Assembly: GCA_045648445.1 (NCBI GenBank)
Contig: JAZRNY010000027.1
Span: 1 to 17,905, forward strand
DNA from: SIG607 sp045648445
GTDB taxonomy: Bacteria; Bacillota; Clostridia; Oscillospirales; Acutalibacteraceae
Direction: 5' to 3'
Length of the DNA stretch: 17,905 bases
The notes below the pieces were generated by a model. The model made no database searches and was not told the DNA's origin. It saw only the letters and a program-made list of their open reading frames with translations. Below are positions 1 to 6,772 of this stretch, in pieces (position 1 is the first letter of the stretch; every line of letters starts with the position of its first letter). The position numbers were made by a program, and so were the translations under genes.

Positions 1-2
1 AA

Positions 3-95
3 AGTATTACTGCGTTTTCGCAACTTCAAAATCGAAACAAATTTATTCTTACAAAACTGCTTGCACCTAAAAAAGATAAATTTTTAGTGGAATAA
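3..95 (+). CDS. C-terminal tail of an unidentified protein (partial)
   Basis: An open frame enters from the left edge and gives 30 residues ending KKDKFLVE before a TAA at 93-95. The stop lies 6 bases before a strong terminator hairpin, the expected position for the end of a gene. Two other plus-strand frames are also open for 22-28 codons, so the frame choice rests mainly on the spacing to the terminator and on a plausible charged C-terminus. I do not recognise the family and no domain is visible. It could also be non-coding. Confidence 0.35.
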   Translation, partial: SITAFSQLQNRNKFILTKLLAPKKDKFLVE

Positions 96-101
96 AAGGC
101 G

Positions 102-139
102 AAAAGCCGTGGTAATGCTGACGCATACCACGGCTTTTT
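102..139. terminator. Intrinsic terminator, possibly bidirectional
   Basis: A perfect 13-base-pair stem (AAAAGCCGTGGTA at 102-114, TACCACGGCTTTT at 126-138) has an 11-base loop. On the plus strand a run of five T follows the GC-rich arm, serving the partial gene at the left edge. On the minus strand the arm ends in TTTTCGCCTTTT, so it may also stop transcripts of the AraC-type gene that ends at 200. Confidence 0.8.
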
Positions 140-199
140 AATACATTAGAACGCAAAAATTTGCTTTTTTAGGCATTTTATCCCTAAGAACAACTCCCG

Positions 200-1006
200 T
201 TATCTGGGCTTTGTTTTACCCGGCAGTACGCCTATATATTTTTTATAGGTTGCCGAAAAGTACGACAGATTTTTAAAGCCGCAGCTTTCACAGGCTTCGG
301 TAACCGATGAGCCGTTTTTTAGCATTGCAGATGCCGCTTTGCAACGTAGGTGATTAATATACTGAAAAACGCTTTTGCCTGTTGCGGCTTTAAATTCGCG
401 AGATAACTGGTATTTATTTATGTTTGCTACAGCTGCAAGCTGATTTAGGGTGAGTTCACGGGAAAAATTGCTTTCTATATAAGACATTACGTTTTTTGTT
501 CGTTTATAGGCTTTTGGATTATACGATGAATAAGCGTTATCGGTGCTGTGGTTTTCAAATAATAAAATCAGTAGTTTTAAAAGTAATATTTTAATCTTGG
601 CGGTTTTTAAACAATCATCACTATTGTAAGTTGCGCACAGTTCATCAAAAATTTCAAGGAACTTTTGGTCGCATTCAATAAATTCGGTGAGAAGAGTATT
701 TCTCGCATTTTCGAAATTCACCTTGATAAAAGAACTGTCTATATGCATACAGTAAAAGCCTGCGTTTTCAACACCTTTAAATGAATGGATTACGTTGGGA
801 TTAACGATTATTATGTTGTTTTTTGTAAAAGAATATTTTCGGTCGTCTAAAGTAATGGTGGCATTTCCTTTTTTGCAAATTAGAATTTCTATGTGTTCGT
901 GCCAGTTTGGAGAAAACTTTTTATCCGCATAATTTTCGGCATATCCTAAAGACAAAAAATTACTTTCCGAAAAGTAATCGTGATTTTCAAATATAATAGA
1001 TGGCAT
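200..1006 (-). CDS. AraC-family transcriptional regulator with N-terminal cupin domain
   Basis: This 268-residue protein has the usual two-part build of a sugar-responsive AraC/XylS activator. The N-terminal cupin-type sensing domain carries an H-x-H-x-E-I-L-I motif around residues 35-43 (HEHIEILICKKG). The C-terminal double helix-turn-helix spans about residues 170-265, with LTLNQLAAVANINKYQLSRE as the first helix-turn-helix and the C-terminal signature GFKNLSYFSATYKKYIG. I chose the ATG at 1006 because AAAGGAG sits six bases upstream. An in-frame ATG at 1045 has no such site and would add 13 residues containing part of the leader. The gene is divergent from the GH3 pair, so control of those genes is likely. 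The inducer cannot be read from the sequence; a sugar derived from a glycan is an inference from the neighbours. Confidence 0.9.
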   Translation of the reverse strand: MPSIIFENHDYFSESNFLSLGYAENYADKKFSPNWHEHIEILICKKGNATITLDDRKYSFTKNNIIIVNPNVIHSFKGVENAGFYCMHIDSSFIKVNFENARNTLLTEFIECDQKFLEIFDELCATYNSDDCLKTAKIKILLLKLLILLFENHSTDNAYSSYNPKAYKRTKNVMSYIESNFSRELTLNQLAAVANINKYQLSREFKAATGKSVFQYINHLRCKAASAMLKNGSSVTEACESCGFKNLSYFSATYKKYIGVLPGKTKPR

Positions 1007-1073
1007 AGCCTTCTCCTTTGTCAATATAATGTTAAAATATATCAATTTAAACTATTGAATTATATCTATATTG

Positions 1074-1101
1074 ATTATACAATAATAAATGTAAATGTCA
1101 A
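1074..1101 (-). promoter_or_regulatory. Promoter of the AraC-type regulator
   Basis: Read on the minus strand, TTGACA (1101-1096) is followed after 16 bases by TATAAT (1079-1074). Both hexamers are perfect consensus. It lies between the two divergent genes, and the surrounding stretch is rich in TCAAT/ATTGA half-sites that could bind the regulator. Confidence 0.75.
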
Positions 1102-1110
1102 TTTGAAAAC

Positions 1111-1139
1111 TTGCAATTTTAATATTGCGTTTTTATAAA
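1111..1139 (+). promoter_or_regulatory. Probable promoter of the GH3 operon
   Basis: TTGCAA (1111-1116), a 17-base spacer and TATAAA (1134-1139) lie 28 bases before the GH3 start codon. The -35 box is two bases off consensus, which fits an activator-dependent promoter. The overlapping regulator promoter starts ten bases to the left. Confidence 0.55.
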
Positions 1140-1167
1140 AATCAATAATTTAACGTGGGGGCTATTT

Positions 1168-2739
1168 ATGAAAGAAATTAAAGAACTTAAATTTGAAGAA
1201 TTAACCATTGACCAAAAACTTGGTATGGTACATACGGCTATGGTTAACGGCAATATGAAGCCTGAGGAAGTTGATTTCGTTTTCGAGTGCATTGAAAAAC
1301 ATTCTCTCGGCGCGATATGGATTCAGTACGATCAGCCTAAAGCGGCAGAACTTTTGCAACGTGTCAAGGAAACCGCTGATTATCCCATACTTGTATTTAC
1401 CGATGCCGAAAACGGAATAGGAGAATATATTGTAGGTCGCCATAATGCAATTGCTTGTACGGGTGACGAAAAATATGCCTATGCTTTCGGTAAAACCATA
1501 GGCTATACTGCCAAACAGATGGGCTATAACGTAGTATGCTGTCCTTTGATGGATATCAATGACGAAGGCAGTGTGCGTTCCTTCGGCTCAGATAAAAACG
1601 TAATTGCAAGAATGGCTGCCGCAGAAGCTCGCGGTATGCACGATGCAGGTGTTTTAACCGTAGGTAAGCATTACCCAAGCGGTAGAGAATGTCTTGGCGT
1701 TGACTCTCATATGGCAGAAAGTCTTTCGATGCAAACAAAGGAAGAATTACTTGAAGACAGCCTTTACGCTTATATGGAATTAATAAAAGAGGACCTTTTA
1801 GACGGTCTTATGTCTTCACATATGCGTCTGCCCAAAATTGATGAAGAATACCCCGCAAGTCTTTCTAAAAAGGTTACGGGCTTTATCAGAGAGCAGGGCT
1901 TTAAAGGTTTCTTTATTACCGACGCGCTCGATATGATGGGAATAAGAGCAAAATTCGGCAATCTTGACAGCAAGGGAATGGCAGTAAGAGCAAACGATTT
2001 AATACTTCCTTTTTCTCACCAACCTACTTTTGACAGAAGCGCTATTGTAGAATGCTATGAAAAAGGTGTATTTACCGAAGAAGAATTAAACGATGCAGTT
2101 AAGCGCGTTCTCGAAAATCACCACAAGGCTTTGGAAATGGATAAAAAGGCTTGTAAAGAACTCGCCGAAGAAGAAATTTATCTTTCCAGAAATATTTCAA
2201 GAGCTTCGGTATATGCGCGTGTTGACGAAGGACTTACTTCTGCTATCTCAAGGGACGGAAAACATCTTTTCGCAATTATGGTAAGAAATGAAATGGCGCT
2301 CGGTAAGGTTGACGTTGATACCTTTAGTAACGGTTGGCTTTTCCCTGAAAAGATTAAAAGCCAAATCTTAAAACTGTTTCCCAATTCCAGTGTAAGATTT
2401 TTCCACGAATTCCCGACTCAGTTCCATAACTTCGGAATTTGTCAGGATTCAGTTAAGCACGACGACGTAATATTCCTTACTTTCTCCGAGCCTCTCGCTT
2501 ATGCAGGCGAGGAAGCCCTTACTTCTCGTGTTGTAAGCCTTATTAAAGCATTACAGTACACCAACCGTGTTTCTGCTTTAATGCATTTTGGCAACCCCTG
2601 TATTCTTTCGGCGCTTCCTCATATTCCGAGAGTTATTTTAGGCGGAATATGCGACGAAAGTGTAGAAGCATGTATCGACGTATTGGCAGGAGATTTAGAG
2701 GCAACAGGTGTAACAACCTACGATATTAATTTAAAATAG
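1168..2739 (+). CDS. GH3 family glycosidase, NagZ-type (first of a tandem pair)
   Basis: This 523-residue glycoside hydrolase family 3 protein probably releases terminal beta-linked sugars, most likely N-acetylhexosamines, in the cytoplasm. No signal peptide is present. The N-terminal TIM barrel shows the family marks: FTDAENGIGEY (about 78-88), RSFGSD (137-142), KHYPSG (167-172), the NagZ-type Asp-His dyad D179-S180-H181 that acts as acid/base, and the nucleophile D252 in FITDALDMMG. The C-terminal region (about 345-523) resembles a GH3 C-terminal alpha/beta domain. The ribosome binding site is weak (GTGGGGG, eight bases before ATG). Fifteen bases separate it from a close paralogue. The dyad favours beta-N-acetylglucosaminidase or the related phosphorylase activity, but substrate is not provable here. 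Confidence 0.85.
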   Translation: MKEIKELKFEELTIDQKLGMVHTAMVNGNMKPEEVDFVFECIEKHSLGAIWIQYDQPKAAELLQRVKETADYPILVFTDAENGIGEYIVGRHNAIACTGDEKYAYAFGKTIGYTAKQMGYNVVCCPLMDINDEGSVRSFGSDKNVIARMAAAEARGMHDAGVLTVGKHYPSGRECLGVDSHMAESLSMQTKEELLEDSLYAYMELIKEDLLDGLMSSHMRLPKIDEEYPASLSKKVTGFIREQGFKGFFITDALDMMGIRAKFGNLDSKGMAVRANDLILPFSHQPTFDRSAIVECYEKGVFTEEELNDAVKRVLENHHKALEMDKKACKELAEEEIYLSRNISRASVYARVDEGLTSAISRDGKHLFAIMVRNEMALGKVDVDTFSNGWLFPEKIKSQILKLFPNSSVRFFHEFPTQFHNFGICQDSVKHDDVIFLTFSEPLAYAGEEALTSRVVSLIKALQYTNRVSALMHFGNPCILSALPHIPRVILGGICDESVEACIDVLAGDLEATGVTTYDINLK

Positions 2740-2754
2740 TTTGTGGGAATTTTT

Positions 2755-4332
2755 ATGAAAGAGATTAAAGTACTTAAATTAGAAGAATTAAGCGTTGACC
2801 AAAAACTCGGTATGATTCATTCGGCAGTAGTTAACTACTTGCCCGGCAGTGAGCATCAAAACGAATTTTTATACGATCGTATCAAAAATCACGCTTTAGG
2901 CGCAATATGGATTCCGAGTAATGCGCCCTATACCGAGGATTTTATTAAAAAGGTAAAGGAAATCGCCGATTATCCTATACTTATTATGACCGATGCCGAA
3001 AGAGGTTTTGGTGAATATCAAATAGGTCCCCGTAACAGCGTGGGACGTACAAACGACGTGGAAAATGCCTACGTTTTTGGTAAAAGCGTAGGTGTTGCCG
3101 CAAAGAAACTTGGTTACGACGTTGTTTGCAGTCCTATTCTTGACGTTCTCCGTGACGGTAGCCCCCGTTCCTACGGTCCCGATAAGGAATTTGTCGCAAA
3201 AATGGCGGCGGCAGAGGCAAGAGGTATGCAGGATGCAGGACTTATGGCTGTCGGTAAGCATTACCCCGGCGCAGAAGAAAGCTTACCTATAGACTCTCAT
3301 ATGGCAGAAGCCATTTCCTTTGAAACAAAGGAAGAGCTTGTTGATAACGGTTTATACGTTTATAAAAAACTTATTGATGAGGGCGTACTCAGCGGAATTA
3401 TGACCTCTCACCATAAAACCGAGAAGGTTGACCCGGTATATCCTGCAAGTCTTTCTAAAATTACTCTTGATATGATTAAAAACGAGGGCTTTAACGGTTT
3501 CTTTATTACCGATGCTATCGATATGATGGGAATTTGCGCAAAGTTCGGCAGAATCGAAAGCAAGGGTATGGCTGTTCAGGCAGGTAACGACTTTGTTTTG
3601 ACATATTCTCTTGACCCTATCGGTGACCAACAAAAAATAACAGAATGTTATGAAAAGGGTATAATCACCGACGAAAGACTTGACGAAGCGGTTAAAAAGG
3701 TTCTTGAAATGCAGCATAAGTCTTTGGAAATGGAAAAGACTATGATAACCGAACTGAGTGACGAAGAGTATGAGCGCCTTAGAAATATAGAGAAAAATGC
3801 TGTATGCGCCAAGGTTGACGAAGGTCTTTCTACCTCTATAAGCAAAGACGGTAAGCACCTTTTCGTTGTGATGCTCAGAAACGAGATGAATCCTGCCGAC
3901 GTTGCGGTTGATACCTTTAAGAGTAACTGGCTTTTCCCCGATAAAATTGAAAAGCGTATTTTAGAACTTTTTCCCAATTCTAAGGTGCATTTTATTCACC
4001 AGATGCCCACAGCCCGTCAAAATCAGTTGGCGCTTATTTACGCAACTCAAAATGAGGACGTAGTATTTTTGACCTTTTCCGAAACTATTGCATACGTTGG
4101 TCAGGATGAAATTACTAAGCGTGTAAGAACTCTTATGGAGGCTATGCAATATACCGATAAGATTTCTGCCGTTGTTCATTTCGGCGACCCGACTACGTTA
4201 AGCGGTCTTCCTCATATACCGCGTTATATAATGGGCGACACCTATGAGGGTAGCGTTGACGCCTGCCTGGACGTACTTGCAGGTAAACTTGAAGCAAAAG
4301 GTAAACCTGTTTACAAATACACTTTGAATTAA
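2755..4332 (+). CDS. GH3 family glycosidase, NagZ-type (second of a tandem pair)
   Basis: This 525-residue paralogue of the preceding gene is alignable end to end. It shares MKEIK at the start, KHYPGAEESL, the dyad D180-S181-H182, the nucleophile D253 in FITDAIDMMG, and the C-terminal HFGDPTTLSGLPHIPR stretch. All catalytic positions are kept in both copies, so neither looks like a decayed duplicate, and different substrate ranges are likely. I chose the ATG at 2755 over the GTG at 2743: it aligns with the start of the first copy, and GTGGGAA upstream mirrors the GTGGGGG before the first gene. The protein is cytoplasmic with no signal peptide. It is co-transcribed with the first copy and ends at a strong terminator. 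Confidence 0.85.
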   Translation: MKEIKVLKLEELSVDQKLGMIHSAVVNYLPGSEHQNEFLYDRIKNHALGAIWIPSNAPYTEDFIKKVKEIADYPILIMTDAERGFGEYQIGPRNSVGRTNDVENAYVFGKSVGVAAKKLGYDVVCSPILDVLRDGSPRSYGPDKEFVAKMAAAEARGMQDAGLMAVGKHYPGAEESLPIDSHMAEAISFETKEELVDNGLYVYKKLIDEGVLSGIMTSHHKTEKVDPVYPASLSKITLDMIKNEGFNGFFITDAIDMMGICAKFGRIESKGMAVQAGNDFVLTYSLDPIGDQQKITECYEKGIITDERLDEAVKKVLEMQHKSLEMEKTMITELSDEEYERLRNIEKNAVCAKVDEGLSTSISKDGKHLFVVMLRNEMNPADVAVDTFKSNWLFPDKIEKRILELFPNSKVHFIHQMPTARQNQLALIYATQNEDVVFLTFSETIAYVGQDEITKRVRTLMEAMQYTDKISAVVHFGDPTTLSGLPHIPRYIMGDTYEGSVDACLDVLAGKLEAKGKPVYKYTLN

Positions 4333-4340
4333 TCAATAAA

Positions 4341-4375
4341 AAAATCAGAGAGTAAAAAAACTCTCTGATTTTTGT
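4341..4375 (+). terminator. Terminator of the GH3 operon
   Basis: A perfect 12-base-pair stem AAAATCAGAGAG (4341-4352) and CTCTCTGATTTT (4361-4372) with an A-rich eight-base loop follows the second GH3 stop codon by eight bases. Its A-rich left arm also gives a T-tract on the minus strand, where it sits just past the stop of an oxidoreductase remnant, so it may have served two convergent genes. Confidence 0.85.
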
Positions 4376-4528
4376 TTATTTTATGGTTTTTACTGTTTTT
4401 AATACCGCTTCTAATTCTTTGGGCTTAATTATATCGGCAGGTTTGTTATCTTTTACGCAGTTAAAGAAGTATCGAAGTTCATCTTCATAGCCGTTGGTTG
4501 AGGGGAGTCCGATATCACCTGTGTTTGC
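4376..4528 (-). pseudogene. C-terminal remnant of a Gfo/Idh/MocA-family oxidoreductase
   Basis: On the minus strand a 50-codon open stretch ends at TAA (4378-4376) and reads ANTGDIGLPSTNGYEDELRY, then FFNCVKDNKPADIIKPKE, then LEAVLKTVKTIK. This matches the typical end of Gfo/Idh/MocA NAD(P)-dependent sugar dehydrogenases, where a tyrosine-rich EL.YF..C+...P segment precedes the last helix. The frame hits a TAA at 4531-4529. At the same point the sequence changes to the promoter of the next plus-strand gene, so the rest of the enzyme is missing. It appears to be a deletion scar rather than a working gene. Assignment is from recalled family pattern only. Confidence 0.6.
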
Positions 4529-4533
4529 TTAAG

Positions 4534-4563
4534 TTGACAAATGTAAAGAAAATGTGGTATAAT
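4534..4563 (+). promoter_or_regulatory. Promoter of the YitT-family gene
   Basis: TTGACA (4534-4539), an 18-base spacer and TATAAT (4558-4563) are both consensus, and TGG directly before the -10 box makes it an extended -10 promoter. It starts right at the break point of the oxidoreductase remnant. Confidence 0.8.
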
Positions 4564-4592
4564 CCTTAAAACTTATCTGATTTGGAAGATAA

Positions 4593-5516
4593 ATGAAAAG
4601 AGGTGCTTATACAGTGGCTAAAATAAAAGGGTATCTAAGTTCCCAACTTAAAGAACTAAAGATGCTTCGTTGGCAAAACTTCGTCGCATTGTTTGTGGCA
4701 GGCTGTATAAACGCTTTTGGTGTAACGGTCTTTATTGCTCCCGTAAATCTCTACGACAGCGGTATATCGGGAACTTCGATTTTCCTTTCTCAGATAACCC
4801 CCGAGAAATTTTCACTTTCTCTTTTTCTGCTTATACTTAACGTACCTTTGTTTTTGTTTGGTTTAAGACGTCAGGGCGCGCTCTTTACGGTTTATTCAAT
4901 ATTTACCGTTGCGGTTTATTCGGGCGCATCGTGGCTTATAACCGACGTTCTGCCCATTGACGTAAGCATTGCTTCACCTCTTGCAGGAGAAGATTTACTT
5001 TTATGTGCGCTTTTCGGCGGTATGATATCGGGTGTGGGAAGCGGTCTTACAATTCGTTACGGCGGAGCAATAGACGGCGTCGAGGTTATGGCGGTTATAT
5101 TTGCTAAAAAACTTAACCTTACCGTTGGCTCGTTTGTAATGATATATAACGTAATACTTTATATAGTTTGCGGAATTGCCATAAACAGTTGGATTTTACC
5201 GCTTTATTCTATAGTTACCTATGCGGCAGGACTTAAAACCGTTGACTTTGTTGTTGAAGGCTTCGATAGAAGCAAATCGGTATTTATCGTTACCGATAAG
5301 GCGGAAGAAATAAGCAAAGCGTTAAGCGACGAATTTGGTTGCGGAACGACAAAGATTAATGCCGTAGGCGGTTATTCAAATGCCGAAAAAACAGTGGTCT
5401 ATTTCGTGGTAAACCGTTTCCAAATAGCAAAAATGAGAAATATAATCCATTCAATAGACCCAAAAGCCTTTGTAACCATAAGCGAGGTTGCAGACGTATT
5501 TAAAAGTAACGATTAA
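4593..5516 (+). CDS. YitT family membrane protein (DUF161/DUF2179)
   Basis: This 307-residue integral membrane protein belongs to the YitT family. The N-terminal part has about five to six hydrophobic helices, roughly at residues 30-50, 74-90, 96-118, 135-153, 178-197 and 200-215. It includes the family-typical segment FIAPVNLYDSGISGTSIF near residue 47. The C-terminal DUF2179 domain (about 227-303) contains FIVTDKAEEISKAL and GCGTTKINAVGGYS. The molecular role of the family is not established; a transporter or regulator role has been suggested. The ATG at 4593 has GGAAG four bases upstream. A GTG at 4614 with AGAGGTG upstream is an alternative start that would drop seven residues. The gene has its own promoter and ends at the left inverted repeat. 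Confidence 0.88.
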   Translation: MKRGAYTVAKIKGYLSSQLKELKMLRWQNFVALFVAGCINAFGVTVFIAPVNLYDSGISGTSIFLSQITPEKFSLSLFLLILNVPLFLFGLRRQGALFTVYSIFTVAVYSGASWLITDVLPIDVSIASPLAGEDLLLCALFGGMISGVGSGLTIRYGGAIDGVEVMAVIFAKKLNLTVGSFVMIYNVILYIVCGIAINSWILPLYSIVTYAAGLKTVDFVVEGFDRSKSVFIVTDKAEEISKALSDEFGCGTTKINAVGGYSNAEKTVVYFVVNRFQIAKMRNIIHSIDPKAFVTISEVADVFKSND

Positions 5517-5552
5517 AAAAACACGGCATATGAGTCGTACTCTAAAGGATAG
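5514..5552. repeat. Left copy of a 39-base inverted repeat flanking the 5514-7142 segment
   Basis: The sequence starts at the stop codon of the YitT gene with TAAAAAAACACGGC, continues with a four-base variable part, then GAGTCGTACTCTA. The reverse complement of 7104-7142 matches it at 34 of 39 positions. The core AGTCGTACT can form a small hairpin. It ends exactly where the palindromic repeat at 5553 begins. The repeat may mark the end of an inserted cassette, or be a dispersed 3'-end element present twice. Confidence 0.8.
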
Positions 5553-5684
5553 AAAAAAGGCCCCCTTGTAAAGGGGGCTGTCGAACGCGAAGCGGTTGAC
5601 TGGGGGATTTTTTGTTTATTCAAATCTAAAATCCCTCCGTCAAAACTTTGTTTTGCCACCTCCCTTTACAAGGGAGGCTTTTTT
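5553..5684. repeat. Palindromic REP/MITE-like repeat with two hairpin arms
   Basis: Two arms of about 55 bases are imperfect inverted copies of each other. The left arm runs GGCCCCCTTGTAAAGGGGGC (5559-5578) to TGACTGGGGGATTTT. The right arm runs AAAATCCCTCCGTCA to CCTCCCTTTACAAGGGAGGC (5659-5678). Each arm contains its own hairpin (CCCCCTT-GTA-AAGGGGG and CCTCCCTT-TAC-AAGGGAGG), and the outer ends are A6 and T6. I recognise this pattern as a type of dispersed palindromic repeat common in gut Clostridia genomes. It may also act as terminator for the YitT gene, since none other is seen. Confidence 0.75.
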
Positions 5685-5787
5685 ATTTTGTCGCATACCG
5701 TAACAAGCAGGGAAAATGTACATCACATTTTCCGCTTTTTTAGGAGAACTTAAGACACTTAACCATTCCAAAAACAGGTAAAATATC
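5685..5787 (+). other. Intergenic stretch with a possible terminator hairpin
   Basis: The hairpin GGAAAATGT (5711-5719), five-base loop, ACATTTTCC (5725-5733), followed by GCTTTTTT, looks like an intrinsic terminator on the plus strand. No gene is seen in front of it within this stretch, so it may back up the end of the YitT transcript or the repeat. The rest holds nothing I can identify. Confidence 0.5.
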
Positions 5788-5816
5788 TTTACAATTCAAA
5801 ACATTTATGTTATAAT
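5788..5816 (+). promoter_or_regulatory. Strong promoter of the leader RNA and Ltp-domain gene
   Basis: TTTACA (5788-5793), a 17-base spacer and TATAAT (5811-5816). The expected start of transcription, near 5823, falls exactly at the first base pairs of the long hairpin at 5824, which supports both calls. Confidence 0.75.
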
Positions 5817-5823
5817 GTGTTCA

Positions 5824-5987
5824 CCACACAAAACTTAATATTACGCTTTCGACAAGTATGTATTTTTATTTTGGTAAAAATGCATGCTCTTTTCGCGTAC
5901 TTGTTGTAAGCGTTAAGTTTTGTGTGGTAGCAAACTGGAGTTGTGCATTTTTCGGTGTGTGTGACTTCGGTTGCACACACTTTTTTT
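5824..5987 (+). ncRNA. Candidate structured RNA or attenuator leader (unknown class)
   Basis: Directly after the promoter, CCACACAAAACTTAA (5824-5838) pairs perfectly with TTAAGTTTTGTGTGG (5913-5927). Inside this closing stem, CGCTT/AAGCG and ACAAGTA/TACTTGT extend it with internal loops, and GTATTTTTA pairs with TAAAAATGC in an inner hairpin. A small hairpin follows near 5930-5946, then a terminator stem and T7 (5955-5987). The RNA would be about 165 nucleotides. It sits in front of a ribosome binding site and gene, so it could be an attenuator or riboswitch-like leader. It could equally be a free-standing small RNA with read-through. The long bulged rod is loosely like 6S RNA, but I see no decisive 6S signature. 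Confidence 0.55.
5955..5987 (+). terminator. UUCG-capped terminator between leader and Ltp-domain gene
   Basis: An 11-base-pair stem (GTGTGTGTGAC 5955-5965, GTTGCACACAC 5970-5980) has a C(TTCG)G tetraloop and is followed by seven T. It lies 20 bases before the ATG at 6008. TTGTGCA at 5941-5947 can pair with TGCACA in its right arm, giving a possible competing fold. Confidence 0.85.
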
Positions 5988-6007
5988 GATTTTAAGGAGA
6001 GAATGTT

Positions 6008-6730
6008 ATGAAAAATCTAGTAAACAAAAATCTTTTAATTATTGCTTGTAGTGTACTATTTATTGTAGGGGTTATACTATTCGTGTTGTTTCAAACACAT
6101 ATTTTATGTATTCATAAGTGGAGTGCTGCTACTTGCACTAAAGCTAAAGTATGTACTGTATGTGGTGATAATGAAGGAGAACCATTAGGTCATGATAGCA
6201 CTAATTGGAAAATATTAAAAGAACCTACTTGTACAGAATTAGGTCTTAAAGAATCTACATGTAATATATGTAATGCTATTGTTAAAAAAGAAATAGATAA
6301 ATCGCCACATATAGATGGCTCTTGGGTTGTTACAAAAGATTATATTGTTAATAAGGAGGCTACCGTAACACCTGGTGTTGAGTCTTTATGTTGTGCAGTA
6401 TGCGGAGAAAAATTTAAAACACGTGAATACACAATAGAACTAACAAACGGTCAAAGAAACGCATTAATTAAAGCTCATCGATTATTAAGCCTTCATCCAT
6501 CGTATGATTTTTTAGCAACAAACTTATTAACCACATGTGAAGGCTTTTCTATAGAAGATGCAAAGTTTGCTGCTGATCATTGCGGTGCGGATTGGGACGA
6601 ACAAGCGTTATTACATGCTCAAGACTTAATGAACGAAGGCAAATCGAAAAAAGGTATAATTGACGACTTGCGTTTTTATGAATTTACCGAAGCTCAAATT
6701 AACAGGGCTATGGAACAACTCGATTATTAA
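6008..6730 (+). CDS. Membrane-anchored protein with Cys-rich repeats and C-terminal Ltp domain
   Basis: This 240-residue protein starts at an ATG with AAGGAGAG six bases upstream. Residues 9-29 form a hydrophobic anchor; the next Cys (C34, in THILC) lacks a good lipobox. Residues 34-135 hold Cys-pair repeats (C49-x2-C52, C85-x2-C88, C129-x2-C132) with the spacing GH..(x)..W..(x)..PTCT..G..C..C known from Clostridia surface proteins; these may bind zinc. Residues 147-238 hold two Ltp-type repeats, with FSIEDAKFAADHCGADWDEQ and FTEAQINRAMEQ as landmarks (host cell surface-exposed lipoprotein family). Ltp of phage TP-J34 blocks DNA injection by other phages, so superinfection exclusion is a reasonable but unproven role. 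Codon use is more AT-rich than the neighbours, which suggests transfer. Confidence 0.75.
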   Translation: MKNLVNKNLLIIACSVLFIVGVILFVLFQTHILCIHKWSAATCTKAKVCTVCGDNEGEPLGHDSTNWKILKEPTCTELGLKESTCNICNAIVKKEIDKSPHIDGSWVVTKDYIVNKEATVTPGVESLCCAVCGEKFKTREYTIELTNGQRNALIKAHRLLSLHPSYDFLATNLLTTCEGFSIEDAKFAADHCGADWDEQALLHAQDLMNEGKSKKGIIDDLRFYEFTEAQINRAMEQLDY

Positions 6731-6772
6731 AAATACTACTTGTAATAGATTATAAAATTTGGAGGTAAAAAT

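Noticed and set aside
3352..3858. Minus-strand open frame of 168 codons opposite the second GH3 gene
   Set aside because: Shadow of a conserved coding sequence, with no ribosome binding site and no recognisable domain.
5553..5684. CRISPR array
   Set aside because: The repeats here are two inverted arms of one palindrome, not direct repeats with spacers; no array is present in the window.
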